Below, one piece after another: positions 1 to 5,165 of a stretch of 9,141 nt of DNA. Position 1 is the first letter of the stretch. The number at the start of each line of letters is the position of its first letter. The notes under the pieces were generated by a model. It was given only the letters and a program-made list of their open reading frames with translations, was not told the origin of the DNA and searched no databases. Source of the stretch: Hyphomicrobiales bacterium (GTDB lineage Bacteria; Pseudomonadota; Alphaproteobacteria; Rhizobiales; Afifellaceae); NCBI GenBank assembly GCA_013812985.1, contig JACCSN010000357.1, forward strand, positions 1-9,141, read 5' to 3'. A program made the translations under genes and the position numbers.

Positions 1-212
1 ACGAGCATCGCGCCGTGCGTCTTGCAGATCTCCAGCGCATCGCCGACGTGATCGTTGTGGCCATGGGTCACGAGCACATGCGTGCAGCCCTCGGCGGCCT
101 GGCGCGGCTCGCCCTTGAAGGAGGGATTGCCGGTGAGGAACGGGTCGAAGAGGATGCGGGCCTCGCCGAACTCGATGCGGAAGGCGGAATGCCCGAACCA
201 GGTCAGCCTCAT
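1..212 (-). CDS. Metallo-beta-lactamase-fold metal-dependent hydrolase (UPF0173-like), 3' end cut by window
   Basis: Only the first 70 codons are present; the gene runs off the left edge. The protein begins [15 protein letters not shown] and carries the metal-binding signature T-H-G-H-N-D-H (His50, His52, Asp54, His55), the HxHxDH motif of the metallo-beta-lactamase fold. The opening W-F-G-H-S-A-F-R and the D-P-F-L-T-G-N-P segment are typical of the small stand-alone UPF0173/YtkL-type hydrolases, whose substrate is generally unknown. The start is supported by an AAAGGAG Shine-Dalgarno 5-6 bases upstream on the minus strand. It lies 27 bases downstream of the recO stop and is probably co-transcribed with it. 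The family call is firm from the N-terminus; the substrate cannot be inferred. Confidence 0.88.
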   Translation of the reverse strand, partial: MRLTWFGHSAFRIEFGEARILFDPFLTGNPSFKGEPRQAAEGCTHVLVTHGHNDHVGDALEICKTHGAML

Positions 213-239
213 GGATGCTCCTTTCGCTTTTCTTGTCGC

Positions 240-977
240 TTACGCCGTCCTGTCAAGAGCCTGCCTCATAGCCCTGAGAAAGCTCGCGCGGGAGTCGGGG
301 ACAGTCTGCCCGCGCGGCTCGTAGACATGCCGCCCCAGGAAATGACCAGTCAGCCCGAAGGCCTCTTCCAGACGCTGTGGGCCGGCGACCTCCGAAGCCG
401 CGCCGACGAGGAAGGCAGGAAGCATGAGCAGCCGCTCCGCGTAAGGCTGGCCCGCCTGTCGGCTCACGGCCCGGCCGCTTTTCGGCGAGACATAGACAAG
501 CTCGTCGCGCTCGCCCGCCGCGGCGCAAGTGTCGAGGTCCAGGCCGAAGCCGAGCTCTTCCAGGAGCAGAAGCTCGAAGCGGGCCATCATCTCGGCGCCG
601 AGCGGCGGCCGGTCGAAGCAATCCAGCATGAGCGCGAGCGCTGCATGGAGGCGCGGATGCGGATCGCGCTCCGGCAGAAGCCGCAGATGCGCGGCGGCGA
701 GCGCCAGGCCGAAGGCGCCCATTCCCGTTGCAGTGAGGGCCGAGCTTCGCTCTTCGACCGGCTCGACGCGAAAATTGCCCAAGTGCTCGTCGAGCCGCGC
801 CCGCCAGGTGAGAAGGAGCGTATTGCCGGGCTGCACGAAGGGGCGCAGACGTCGCCCACGGCCGCCCTTGACCAGCCCGAGATGCCGCCCGCGCGCTTCC
901 GTCAGCACCTCCAGGATGATGTCGGTCTCGCCGTAGCGCCGCGTACCGACGACGATGCCTTCCTCAGACCATTGCAT
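240..977 (-). CDS. recO: DNA repair protein RecO
   Basis: A 245-residue protein of normal RecO length. RecO acts in the RecFOR pathway: with RecR it displaces SSB and loads RecA on gapped single-stranded DNA, and it can anneal complementary strands. The N-terminal ~80 residues fit the RecO OB-fold: M-Q-W-S-E-E-G-I-V-V-G-T-R-R-Y-G-E-T-D-I-I-L, then G-L-V-K-G-G-R-G-R, the basic loop typical of the family. The rest is the helical C-terminal domain (LLLLEELGFGLDLDTCAAAG, then Y-V-S-P-K-S-G-R-A-V-S). The ATG at 977 starts the conserved N-terminus exactly; its Shine-Dalgarno is weak. In many alphaproteobacteria recO lies downstream of era, but era is not next to it here. A hydrolase gene follows 27 bases downstream. 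Confidence 0.95.
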   Translation of the reverse strand: MQWSEEGIVVGTRRYGETDIILEVLTEARGRHLGLVKGGRGRRLRPFVQPGNTLLLTWRARLDEHLGNFRVEPVEERSSALTATGMGAFGLALAAAHLRLLPERDPHPRLHAALALMLDCFDRPPLGAEMMARFELLLLEELGFGLDLDTCAAAGERDELVYVSPKSGRAVSRQAGQPYAERLLMLPAFLVGAASEVAGPQRLEEAFGLTGHFLGRHVYEPRGQTVPDSRASFLRAMRQALDRTA

Positions 978-1117
978 GCGCGTCCGTTCGCTGGCGATGA
1001 AGCAGGTTGATAGCAGACGTCAGCATATCGAAACGCGGTCGAGGAAGGCGAGTTCAGCTTCCGACGGTCGGGGCGGCGACATCCGCGCTCGGTCGCAACC
1101 CGGAGTTCGGACAAGAT
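978..1117. other. Divergent intergenic region between recO and the SnoaL-like remnant
   Basis: A 140-base spacer separating the leftward recO from the rightward ester-cyclase stump. It must hold the recO promoter, but I see no convincing -35/-10 pair on either strand and no repeats or hairpins. Confidence 0.5.
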
Positions 1118-1264
1118 ATGAGCAAGAGCAAAACCCTGGAGACGACGAAGCGCTTCGGCGAGGCCGTCAATACCGGCAAGCTGGAAGCCTTCGACGACCT
1201 TATGGCCACGGGCGTCCTCGACCACGACCCGGTCCCCGAACAACCCGGCCCCCACCGTCGCTGA
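1118..1264 (+). pseudogene. Truncated SnoaL-like / ester cyclase family gene (N-terminal stump, 48 aa)
   Basis: The ORF begins MSKSKTLETTKRFGEAVNTGK, continues L-E-A-F-D-D-L-M-A-T-G-V-L-D-H-D-P-V-P-E-Q-P-G-P and stops. Small SnoaL-fold ester cyclases (NTF2-like, usually ~130-150 aa) begin this way: a helix with N-x-G-x-x-x-A-x-D-x-L, then a V-x-D-H-D-P-x-P-x-Q motif followed by a Gly/Pro-rich turn. Here the frame ends right after the turn (H-R-R-stop), so the sheet that forms the pocket is missing. I find no continuation of the family in the other two frames over the next ~100 bases, so this is a deletion rather than a simple frameshift. The ATG at 1118 is chosen because the family similarity starts there; a weak GGAG lies upstream. 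An intact, unrelated 48-residue protein is possible but less likely. Confidence 0.6.
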
Positions 1265-1282
1265 CGCCGGGCAACTGATAGG

Positions 1283-1807
1283 CTACAACGATCCCGGAAG
1301 TGGGGACGGCTCCATGCCGGCAGCCGCCAGATGGCCACGGAGCTCGAACGGCGCCGCGACGTTCTCGATGCATTCGATGCCGCCTCCGGTCCCCTTCACG
1401 GTGACGGCGCCGAAATCCAGAAGGCGCCCCAGCACCGATTGCGAGACATCGATCGATTCGATCTTGTCCTTCTTCATCTCCACCATGTTCCGGGCAATGA
1501 ATCCGCTCCTGTGAACGATCCGGCGGTCGGTGATCACGATCTCCGTTGTGGCGTATTTCATGTAGGCGCTGAGAATGGCGACGATGCTGGTCAACAGGAG
1601 GAGGATCGCGGTCCACCGATCCCAGGCAATGGCGACCAGACCCGCCGCGAACAAGATGAGCGGCGGCGCGAACAGCATCCAGTGCAGGCGGGCTCGGTAA
1701 GTGACCAGCTCGGCCGATGGGGGCCCAACGGCCCCTCCGGTGCCGTGGCGCCCGGAAAACGTCTCGCTCGCGCGTTGCTGGATCGCGTTCAACATGAATG
1801 GCGACAC
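1283..1807 (-). CDS. PH domain-containing membrane protein (bPH2 / YdbS-like, DUF304)
   Basis: A 174-residue protein with an N-terminal extension, two adjacent membrane helices (about residues 44-62 and 66-82), and a C-terminal bacterial PH domain (about 85-165). Diagnostic stretches are E-I-V-I-T-D-R-R-I-V-H-R-S-G, K-I-E-S-I-D-V-S-Q-S-V-L-G-R-L-L and G-A-V-T-V-K-G-T-G-G, characteristic of the YdbS/YvcA-type bPH2 family. The role of these small membrane proteins is mostly unknown. The start is uncertain: the longest frame uses GTG at 1807, and an in-frame ATG lies four codons later at 1795. Neither has a clear Shine-Dalgarno. A -10-like TAAAAT on the minus strand (1820-1825) lies only about 12 bases before the GTG, which would give a very short leader and favour the ATG. 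It converges on the SnoaL-like stump with 18 bases between the stops. Confidence 0.82.
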   Translation of the reverse strand: MSPFMLNAIQQRASETFSGRHGTGGAVGPPSAELVTYRARLHWMLFAPPLILFAAGLVAIAWDRWTAILLLLTSIVAILSAYMKYATTEIVITDRRIVHRSGFIARNMVEMKKDKIESIDVSQSVLGRLLDFGAVTVKGTGGGIECIENVAAPFELRGHLAAAGMEPSPLPGSL

Positions 1808-1970
1808 TAGCAGCGACTAATTTTAGAAATCCTTATCGACGAACGGGTCTGCGGGCGAGCCTCGGACGGCAACGCCACGTCGCATTCGCGCTAATTCAGG
1901 GTCAAGAGCTAAGTGTCACAATTCTGCCAGCTTATAAATTACTCGAGGGATATTGACGCCATACAAGGTG

Positions 1971-1987
1971 GATAATGGCGATAATGG
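1971..1987 (+). repeat. Tandem GATAATGG direct repeat, 9-bp period
   Basis: GATAATGG occurs at 1971-1978 and again at 1980-1987, separated by one base, which makes a perfect 9-bp-period duplication. Each copy contains a -10-like GATAAT. A TTGACG at 1953-1958 lies upstream, but its spacing to the two GATAAT copies (12 and 21 bases) fits no sigma-70 promoter. This may be local slippage. Confidence 0.4.
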
Positions 1988-2098
1988 ACTGTAGAAACAT
2001 CCATCTAATCTGTTTAGCCGCATTCCCTCCTACGCAGGATGCCGTCTTGAAGACAAATTTATTGCGGTCACTACGAGCGACCCCACTCAAAGGCTCAG

Positions 2099-2139
2099 GG
2101 TTAGAGCTTGAACAGGATTTGGTTAGAGTTCGGTTAGAG
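2099..2139 (+). promoter_or_regulatory. Three GGTTAGAG direct repeats in helical phase (putative operator)
   Basis: Identical octamers GGTTAGAG start at 2099, 2121 and 2132, so the steps are 22 and 11 bp, placing all copies on one face of the DNA. The last pair reads TTAG-N7-TTAG, the same geometry as the 11-bp tandem sites bound by OmpR/PhoB-type response regulators and by CtrA (TTAA-N7-TTAA), though the half-site differs. They lie 96-136 bases before the start of the small peptide gene. Presence and spacing are seen directly; the operator role is inferred. Confidence 0.4.
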
Positions 2140-2221
2140 ACCTTGCATCGACGGGGGGAAGCGCCAAATTCATCGCAGGCCAAGACAACGGCCCGGATCG
2201 AACGTCCGAGATCACACATTC

Positions 2222-2227
2222 AAGGAG
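2222..2227 (+). promoter_or_regulatory. Strong Shine-Dalgarno AAGGAG of the Arg/Ser peptide gene
   Basis: AAGGAG sits 7 bases before the ATG at 2235. It is among the best ribosome binding sites in the window, better than that of the exporter downstream. It is the main reason to treat the 38-codon frame as a real gene. Confidence 0.65.
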
Positions 2228-2234
2228 ACGGAAG

Positions 2235-2351
2235 ATGAGGAAAGACATAGCGGGTTTCCCCACGCTGCAGACCGAGACTGAAATCGAGCGTCGCCGTAGT
2301 CGCCGGAGCCGGAGCCGTCGCAGCCGTCGGAGCCGTCGCAGCCGGGACTAG
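2235..2351 (+). CDS. Candidate precursor peptide with Arg/Ser (RRS) repeat core, 38 aa
   Basis: I do not recognise this as a described family. The 38-residue product has two distinct halves. Residues 1-18 (M-R-K-D-I-A-G-F-P-T-L-Q-T-E-T-E-I-E) look like a RiPP leader: acidic at the end, with F8-P-T-L-Q12, similar to the hydrophobic-x-x-L-Q motif of class III/IV lanthipeptide leaders. Residues 19-37 are exclusively Arg (13) and Ser (6), arranged as RRS/RS repeats, followed by a terminal Asp. There is no Cys, so no thioether rings are possible. The ATG at 2235 has an AAGGAG 7 bases upstream. Two hairpins follow the stop, then an ABC exporter and a protein kinase. A phosphorylated, exported cationic peptide is the leading hypothesis. 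Alternatives are an Arg-rich regulatory leader peptide controlling the exporter, or a chance frame in a GC-rich repeat. Confidence 0.55.
   Translation: MRKDIAGFPTLQTETEIERRRSRRSRSRRSRRSRRSRD
2298..2345 (+). repeat. 9-bp tandem repeat coding Ser-Arg-Arg units
   Basis: In-frame units start at 2298, 2307, 2313, 2322, 2331 and 2340. Three are AGCCGTCG followed by C or G (9 bp), the first is a diverged AGTCGCCGG, and two are 6-bp AGCCGG units. All lengths are multiples of three, so the number of SRR/SR units can vary without breaking the frame. The mixed synonymous codons (AGT/AGC; CGT/CGC/CGG) argue against a very recent pure slippage expansion. Confidence 0.75.
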
Positions 2352-2373
2352 TTCGAAGCTTAGAACGGTTGAG

Positions 2374-2397
2374 CCTGGGGGGAGAAAACCCCCCGGG
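2374..2397 (+). terminator. GC-rich hairpin after the peptide gene (attenuator-like)
   Basis: CCTGGGGGG pairs with CCCCCCGGG across an AGAAAA loop (9 bp including one G-U). It begins 23 bases after the peptide stop and has no following T-run, so it is more likely a partial terminator or an mRNA 3'-end stabiliser than a full intrinsic terminator. This would favour the peptide over the exporter in expression. Confidence 0.6.
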
Positions 2398-2403
2398 CCA
2401 ATT

Positions 2404-2426
2404 CCATGTTGGCTTCGGCAACATGG
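2404..2426 (+). promoter_or_regulatory. Second hairpin with C(UUCG)G tetraloop before the ABC exporter
   Basis: CCATGTT (2404-2410) pairs with AACATGG (2420-2426), followed inward by G2412-C2419 and C2413-G2418 with one bulged G, closing a UUCG tetraloop. It lies 6 bases after the first hairpin and 22 bases before the exporter ATG, close to the ribosome entry region. It could stabilise the upstream transcript or limit exporter translation. Confidence 0.5.
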
Positions 2427-2448
2427 CAAGTGCAGGCGCCAGTCGATC

Positions 2449-4194
2449 ATGAACATCTTCGAACTGGTCACTCGGTACTTTCCTTACCTCTACGCGGTTC
2501 GAAAGCGAGCGATCCTGACAGGGGCGCTTGTGCTGACCGAGCCGCTTGTCGCGGTTGCCCTGATTTGGCTCGGAAAGGAACTAACCGACCAGGTGCTGGT
2601 CGGCCGGAAGGTTGATCTGCTGCCGATCTTCGCCGCAGCCTTCATTGGCGTGTCGGGCCTAAAGGTGGGGCTCGATTACGCAACGACCCGGCTGGAGGCT
2701 AGCGTCGTCGAATCGATCTTCCAGGCCATCCGGATCGATCTCTACCGCCATCTCCTGCGCGTTTCGCCAGGCTCTCTCGGCAAGCGAAGCGTCGGCGATC
2801 TTCTGGCGCATTTGTCGGACGACGTCGAGCGCATGGAGCTCCTCGTCTTCACCGGGATCATCGCGGTCGTCTCGGATCTCGCGACCGTCGTCTTCTTCGT
2901 CATCTTCCTCTCGGTCCTGAGCTGGAAGCTGACGCTCTGCGCCCTGCTCGTCCTGCCCATCCTGGTCTTCGCCAGCCTGCGCCTCTCGCCACGCGTTCGC
3001 CGCGCCGCGCGCATCGGGCGTCATCGCGCCACCGCATGGATGTCGCTTTCCGAGGAGCGCCTTGGCGCCGCGGCGATCATCCACTCCTTTGGCGCTCAGG
3101 AGACCGAGGTCAGGCTGTTCTCTGCCCGCCTGGACGTGGCGCGCGCCGCCGAGCTTCGCACGGTGAGGATCCAGGCTTGGCTCAGTGTGGTGATCGAGAC
3201 CGCCGTCGCGGTCGGCGGTCTCCTGGTCTTCACGCTGGGCGCCTACGAGATCCTTTACGGCAACCTCACGCTTGGAACGCTGGTCGCATTCGCCGGCTCC
3301 ATCGGATCCCTCTATGATCCGGCCCGCGGCCTGGCAAAGGCATCCGGCCGATTCCAGCGCGGCGCGGCCGCGGCGCAGCGCGTCGGCGATCTTTTTGACA
3401 CGCCGAGCCTCGTCGTGGAGCGGCCTTCCGCTCCGCCGCTCGTGAATGTGAAGGGCGCGCTCGAGTTCAGAGACGTGCATTTCGCCTACCAGCGGGGAAC
3501 GGAGGTCATCAAGGGGATCTCGTTGAAAACCGAGCCCGGCGAGATGCTGGCGGTCGTCGGGCCGAGCGGTTCCGGCAAGTCGACCTTGGTCCAGCTCGCC
3601 CAGCGCCTCTATGACCCTTCGGAAGGCGCGGTCTTGCTGGACGGACAGGATCTGCGTGAGGTGACCACCGAATCCGTCAGGCGAGCGGTCGCAGTCGTCT
3701 TTCAGGAGGCTTTCCTCTTCCGCGGAACGATCGCCGACAATATCCGCTACGGAGAGCCCGATGCGCCCGAGGAGCGCGTTTCGGCGATGGGCCGCGCCGC
3801 TTATGTCGATTCCTTCTTGGCTGGGCGTCCTGGCGGCTACAATGCCCCGGTGGGGTCGCGCGGCGCCTGGCTGTCGGCCGGCCAGCGGCAGCGGGTCGGC
3901 CTGGCCCGCGCCCTCATGCGGGATGCTCCGCTGCTGATCCTCGACGAGGCAACCGCTTCGGTCGACACCGAGACTGAGGAATTGATCCAGGACGCCGTCG
4001 AACGTTTCGCGGGTCGGCAGACAATCCTGGTCATCGCGCACCGGCTCTCCTCCATTCAGCGCGCCGATCGCGTCGTGGTCGTCGACCAGGGCCGCGTCGT
4101 CGAGACCGGGTCTCCCACCTTCCTGCTCCAGACCGCGTCGCGCTGCCGCGATCTCTTCGCGGCTCAGCTGATCGGCGAGAAGGCTGTCGCATGA
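2449..4194 (+). CDS. ABC exporter, fused membrane and ATPase domains (MsbA/ABCB-type)
   Basis: A 581-residue half-transporter that should work as a homodimer in the inner membrane. The membrane domain occupies about residues 15-310, with helices near 22-42, 57-77, 135-156, 158-178, 247-266 and 270-295. The ATPase domain (about 335-575) is complete: Walker A G-P-S-G-S-G-K-S-T (371-379), Q-loop Gln419, signature L-S-A-G-Q (475-479; Ala replaces the usual Gly), Walker B L-L-I-L-D-E (495-500) and H-loop His531. There is no N-terminal C39 peptidase domain, so it would not cleave a leader itself. The ATG at 2449 has only a weak Shine-Dalgarno; no earlier in-frame ATG exists. Its stop overlaps the kinase start (ATGA), which indicates translational coupling. 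With the small peptide upstream, export of that peptide is the natural guess, but lipid or drug export cannot be excluded. Confidence 0.93.
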   Translation: MNIFELVTRYFPYLYAVRKRAILTGALVLTEPLVAVALIWLGKELTDQVLVGRKVDLLPIFAAAFIGVSGLKVGLDYATTRLEASVVESIFQAIRIDLYRHLLRVSPGSLGKRSVGDLLAHLSDDVERMELLVFTGIIAVVSDLATVVFFVIFLSVLSWKLTLCALLVLPILVFASLRLSPRVRRAARIGRHRATAWMSLSEERLGAAAIIHSFGAQETEVRLFSARLDVARAAELRTVRIQAWLSVVIETAVAVGGLLVFTLGAYEILYGNLTLGTLVAFAGSIGSLYDPARGLAKASGRFQRGAAAAQRVGDLFDTPSLVVERPSAPPLVNVKGALEFRDVHFAYQRGTEVIKGISLKTEPGEMLAVVGPSGSGKSTLVQLAQRLYDPSEGAVLLDGQDLREVTTESVRRAVAVVFQEAFLFRGTIADNIRYGEPDAPEERVSAMGRAAYVDSFLAGRPGGYNAPVGSRGAWLSAGQRQRVGLARALMRDAPLLILDEATASVDTETEELIQDAVERFAGRQTILVIAHRLSSIQRADRVVVVDQGRVVETGSPTFLLQTASRCRDLFAAQLIGEKAVA

Positions 4195-5063
4195 GCGGCG
4201 GACGCGTTCGCAATTACAAGCCCGGCGACAAGATCGGCGAGCGCCATACGGTGCTCGCAACCGTGGATAAGAAGCCCGGTCGCCATCCGATCTATATTGT
4301 CTGGGACCACGCCGGCTGGTGCGCCGTGGCCTGCAAGTTCTTCCGCTCGCAAGCGAAGGCGGAGCGCGAGGCCGCGATGCTGTCGGAACTCGGGCATCCC
4401 AATGTGGTGCGCCTCTTCGGGATGGGAGAACACGCCAACATCTTCATCGAGTTCGTGGAAGGCCCCACGCTCGCCCGCTTGCTGGACAGGCAGCCTGACG
4501 GGCGGCTATCCGTCGCCAACGCCCTCCGCCTGACAATCCATATCGGTGCTGCTTTGGAATTCATGCATCGCAAAGGCGTCTTGTATCTGGACCTCTCGGC
4601 CTCCAACGTCATCGTGGCCCCTACGGGCCGGCCCGTTCTCGTCGATTTTGGAGCAGCTAGGCGGACCAACGAAGAGCGCCCGCCAAACGTGATCGGCACG
4701 GACCCCTACATCGCCCCGGAGGAATGCGAGCAGCAGCAGGTCGTCACGCCCGCCGCCGACATCTTTGGGTTAGGCGTGCTGCTGTTTGAGCTTCTCACGG
4801 GTGAGCTTCCTTTTCCCGAGGGCAGCCGCAAGAAGCCGTTCCCGCAAACCGGTTGCGAACCCGAGAGCGCTCGCGACTATCGCCCTACCCTGCCCAAAAC
4901 GCTTGACGTTCTGATTCTGAGTTGCTTGGCGCGCGATCCCAAAGCACGCCCGAGCATGCCGCAACTTCTCACCGGCCTGCACGAATTCATCCGGACCGGT
5001 CCGCGCATGTGGCCGGCAGGCTTTCAACCTGAATCGGCGAACCCATCCGCCCCTTTGGGGTGA
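4191..5063 (+). CDS. Stand-alone Hanks-type protein kinase with atypical catalytic loop
   Basis: A 290-residue protein that is essentially only a kinase domain, with no membrane helix or PASTA/sensor domain. Visible elements: the ATP-anchoring Lys49 in V-A-C-K-F-F; an alpha-C Glu at E58 or E60; H-P-N-V-V-R-L-F-G; catalytic loop Y-L-D-L-S-A-S-N (Asp134, Asn139) in place of H-R-D-L-K-x-x-N; D-F-G (152-154); activation segment G-T-D-P-Y-I-A-P-E (168-176); and D-I-F-G-L-G (Asp189). All ATP/Mg-coordinating residues are present, so it should be active. The HRD His and Arg and the catalytic-loop Lys are replaced by Tyr, Leu and Ser, and no clear GxGxxG loop is seen. The start overlaps the exporter stop by 4 bases. 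In this operon it may phosphorylate the Arg/Ser peptide, whose serines sit in basic contexts; regulation of the exporter is the alternative. Confidence 0.9.
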   Translation: MSGGRVRNYKPGDKIGERHTVLATVDKKPGRHPIYIVWDHAGWCAVACKFFRSQAKAEREAAMLSELGHPNVVRLFGMGEHANIFIEFVEGPTLARLLDRQPDGRLSVANALRLTIHIGAALEFMHRKGVLYLDLSASNVIVAPTGRPVLVDFGAARRTNEERPPNVIGTDPYIAPEECEQQQVVTPAADIFGLGVLLFELLTGELPFPEGSRKKPFPQTGCEPESARDYRPTLPKTLDVLILSCLARDPKARPSMPQLLTGLHEFIRTGPRMWPAGFQPESANPSAPLG

Positions 5064-5081
5064 TCGGCGACCGGAGTCTTA

Positions 5082-5105
5082 AAGCGGCCATCGGCCTGGC
5101 CGCTT
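5082..5105 (+). terminator. Terminator-like hairpin after the kinase gene
   Basis: AAGCGGCC pairs perfectly with GGCCGCTT (8 bp, 8-base loop), 18 bases after the kinase stop. It ends in only two T residues, so it is a weak intrinsic terminator at best. It marks the probable end of the peptide-exporter-kinase unit. It also occupies the ribosome-binding region of the most upstream ATG (5112) of the next gene, which favours the later start of that gene. Confidence 0.55.
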
Positions 5106-5165
5106 GGAACCATGCCGGCTCGCGCCTGTTTTCAGCCATGTTTGGCGCTTCGCCGCGAGAACCTG

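Larger units (their letters stand above)
1808..2234. other. AT-richer intergenic region upstream of the Arg/Ser peptide gene
   Basis: A stretch of about 430 bases, visibly poorer in GC than the rest of the window, between the leftward PH-domain gene and the rightward peptide-exporter-kinase cassette. Frames of 87-95 codons exist on both strands, but they have no recognisable family, no ribosome binding site and an unstructured composition, so I do not call them. The region holds a tandem 9-bp repeat (GATAATGGC, 1971-1987) and three GGTTAGAG repeats (2099-2139). It must contain the promoter of the cassette, but no convincing sigma-70 -35/-10 pair with 16-18 bp spacing was found. Confidence 0.5.

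Noticed and set aside
15..1010. 331-codon frame on the plus strand across recO
   Set aside because: It lies opposite the clear RecO and hydrolase genes, has no family resemblance, and its Arg/Ala/Glu-rich composition is typical of antisense frames in GC-rich DNA.
1953..1985. Sigma-70 promoter from TTGACG and either GATAAT
   Set aside because: Spacers of 12 and 21 bases are outside the workable 15-19 range.
1932..2219. 95-codon minus-strand frame in the same region
   Set aside because: No ribosome binding site or recognisable domain; composition looks random.
1975..2238. 87-codon plus-strand frame in the AT-richer region
   Set aside because: No ribosome binding site, no family, and it runs over the Shine-Dalgarno and start of the peptide gene.
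2298..2345. CRISPR or minisatellite array
   Set aside because: Units are 6-9 bp without spacers and are in frame within a small gene, so CRISPR is excluded; a coding repeat explains it better.
2235..2351. Lanthipeptide or lasso peptide precursor in the strict sense
   Set aside because: The core has no Cys for lanthionine rings and no ring-forming Gly/Asp arrangement, and no cyclase, lyase, B1/B2 or asparagine-synthetase-like gene is present.
2212..2471. Minus-strand frames over the RS repeat giving CDGSDG- or Ala/Thr/Pro-rich repeats
   Set aside because: Any frame through a 9-bp repeat gives repeated residues. Only the plus-strand RS frame has a strong Shine-Dalgarno, a clean stop and a matching downstream operon.
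2659..4260. 533-codon minus-strand frame opposite the ABC exporter
   Set aside because: The exporter has every ATPase motif in the plus frame; the reverse frame has no motif and a shadow-like composition.
5112..5165. Upstream start for the BrkB-family protein
   Set aside because: The ATG at 5112 directly follows a hairpin, lacks a Shine-Dalgarno and adds 18 residues unlike the family; the ATG at 5166 is preferred.
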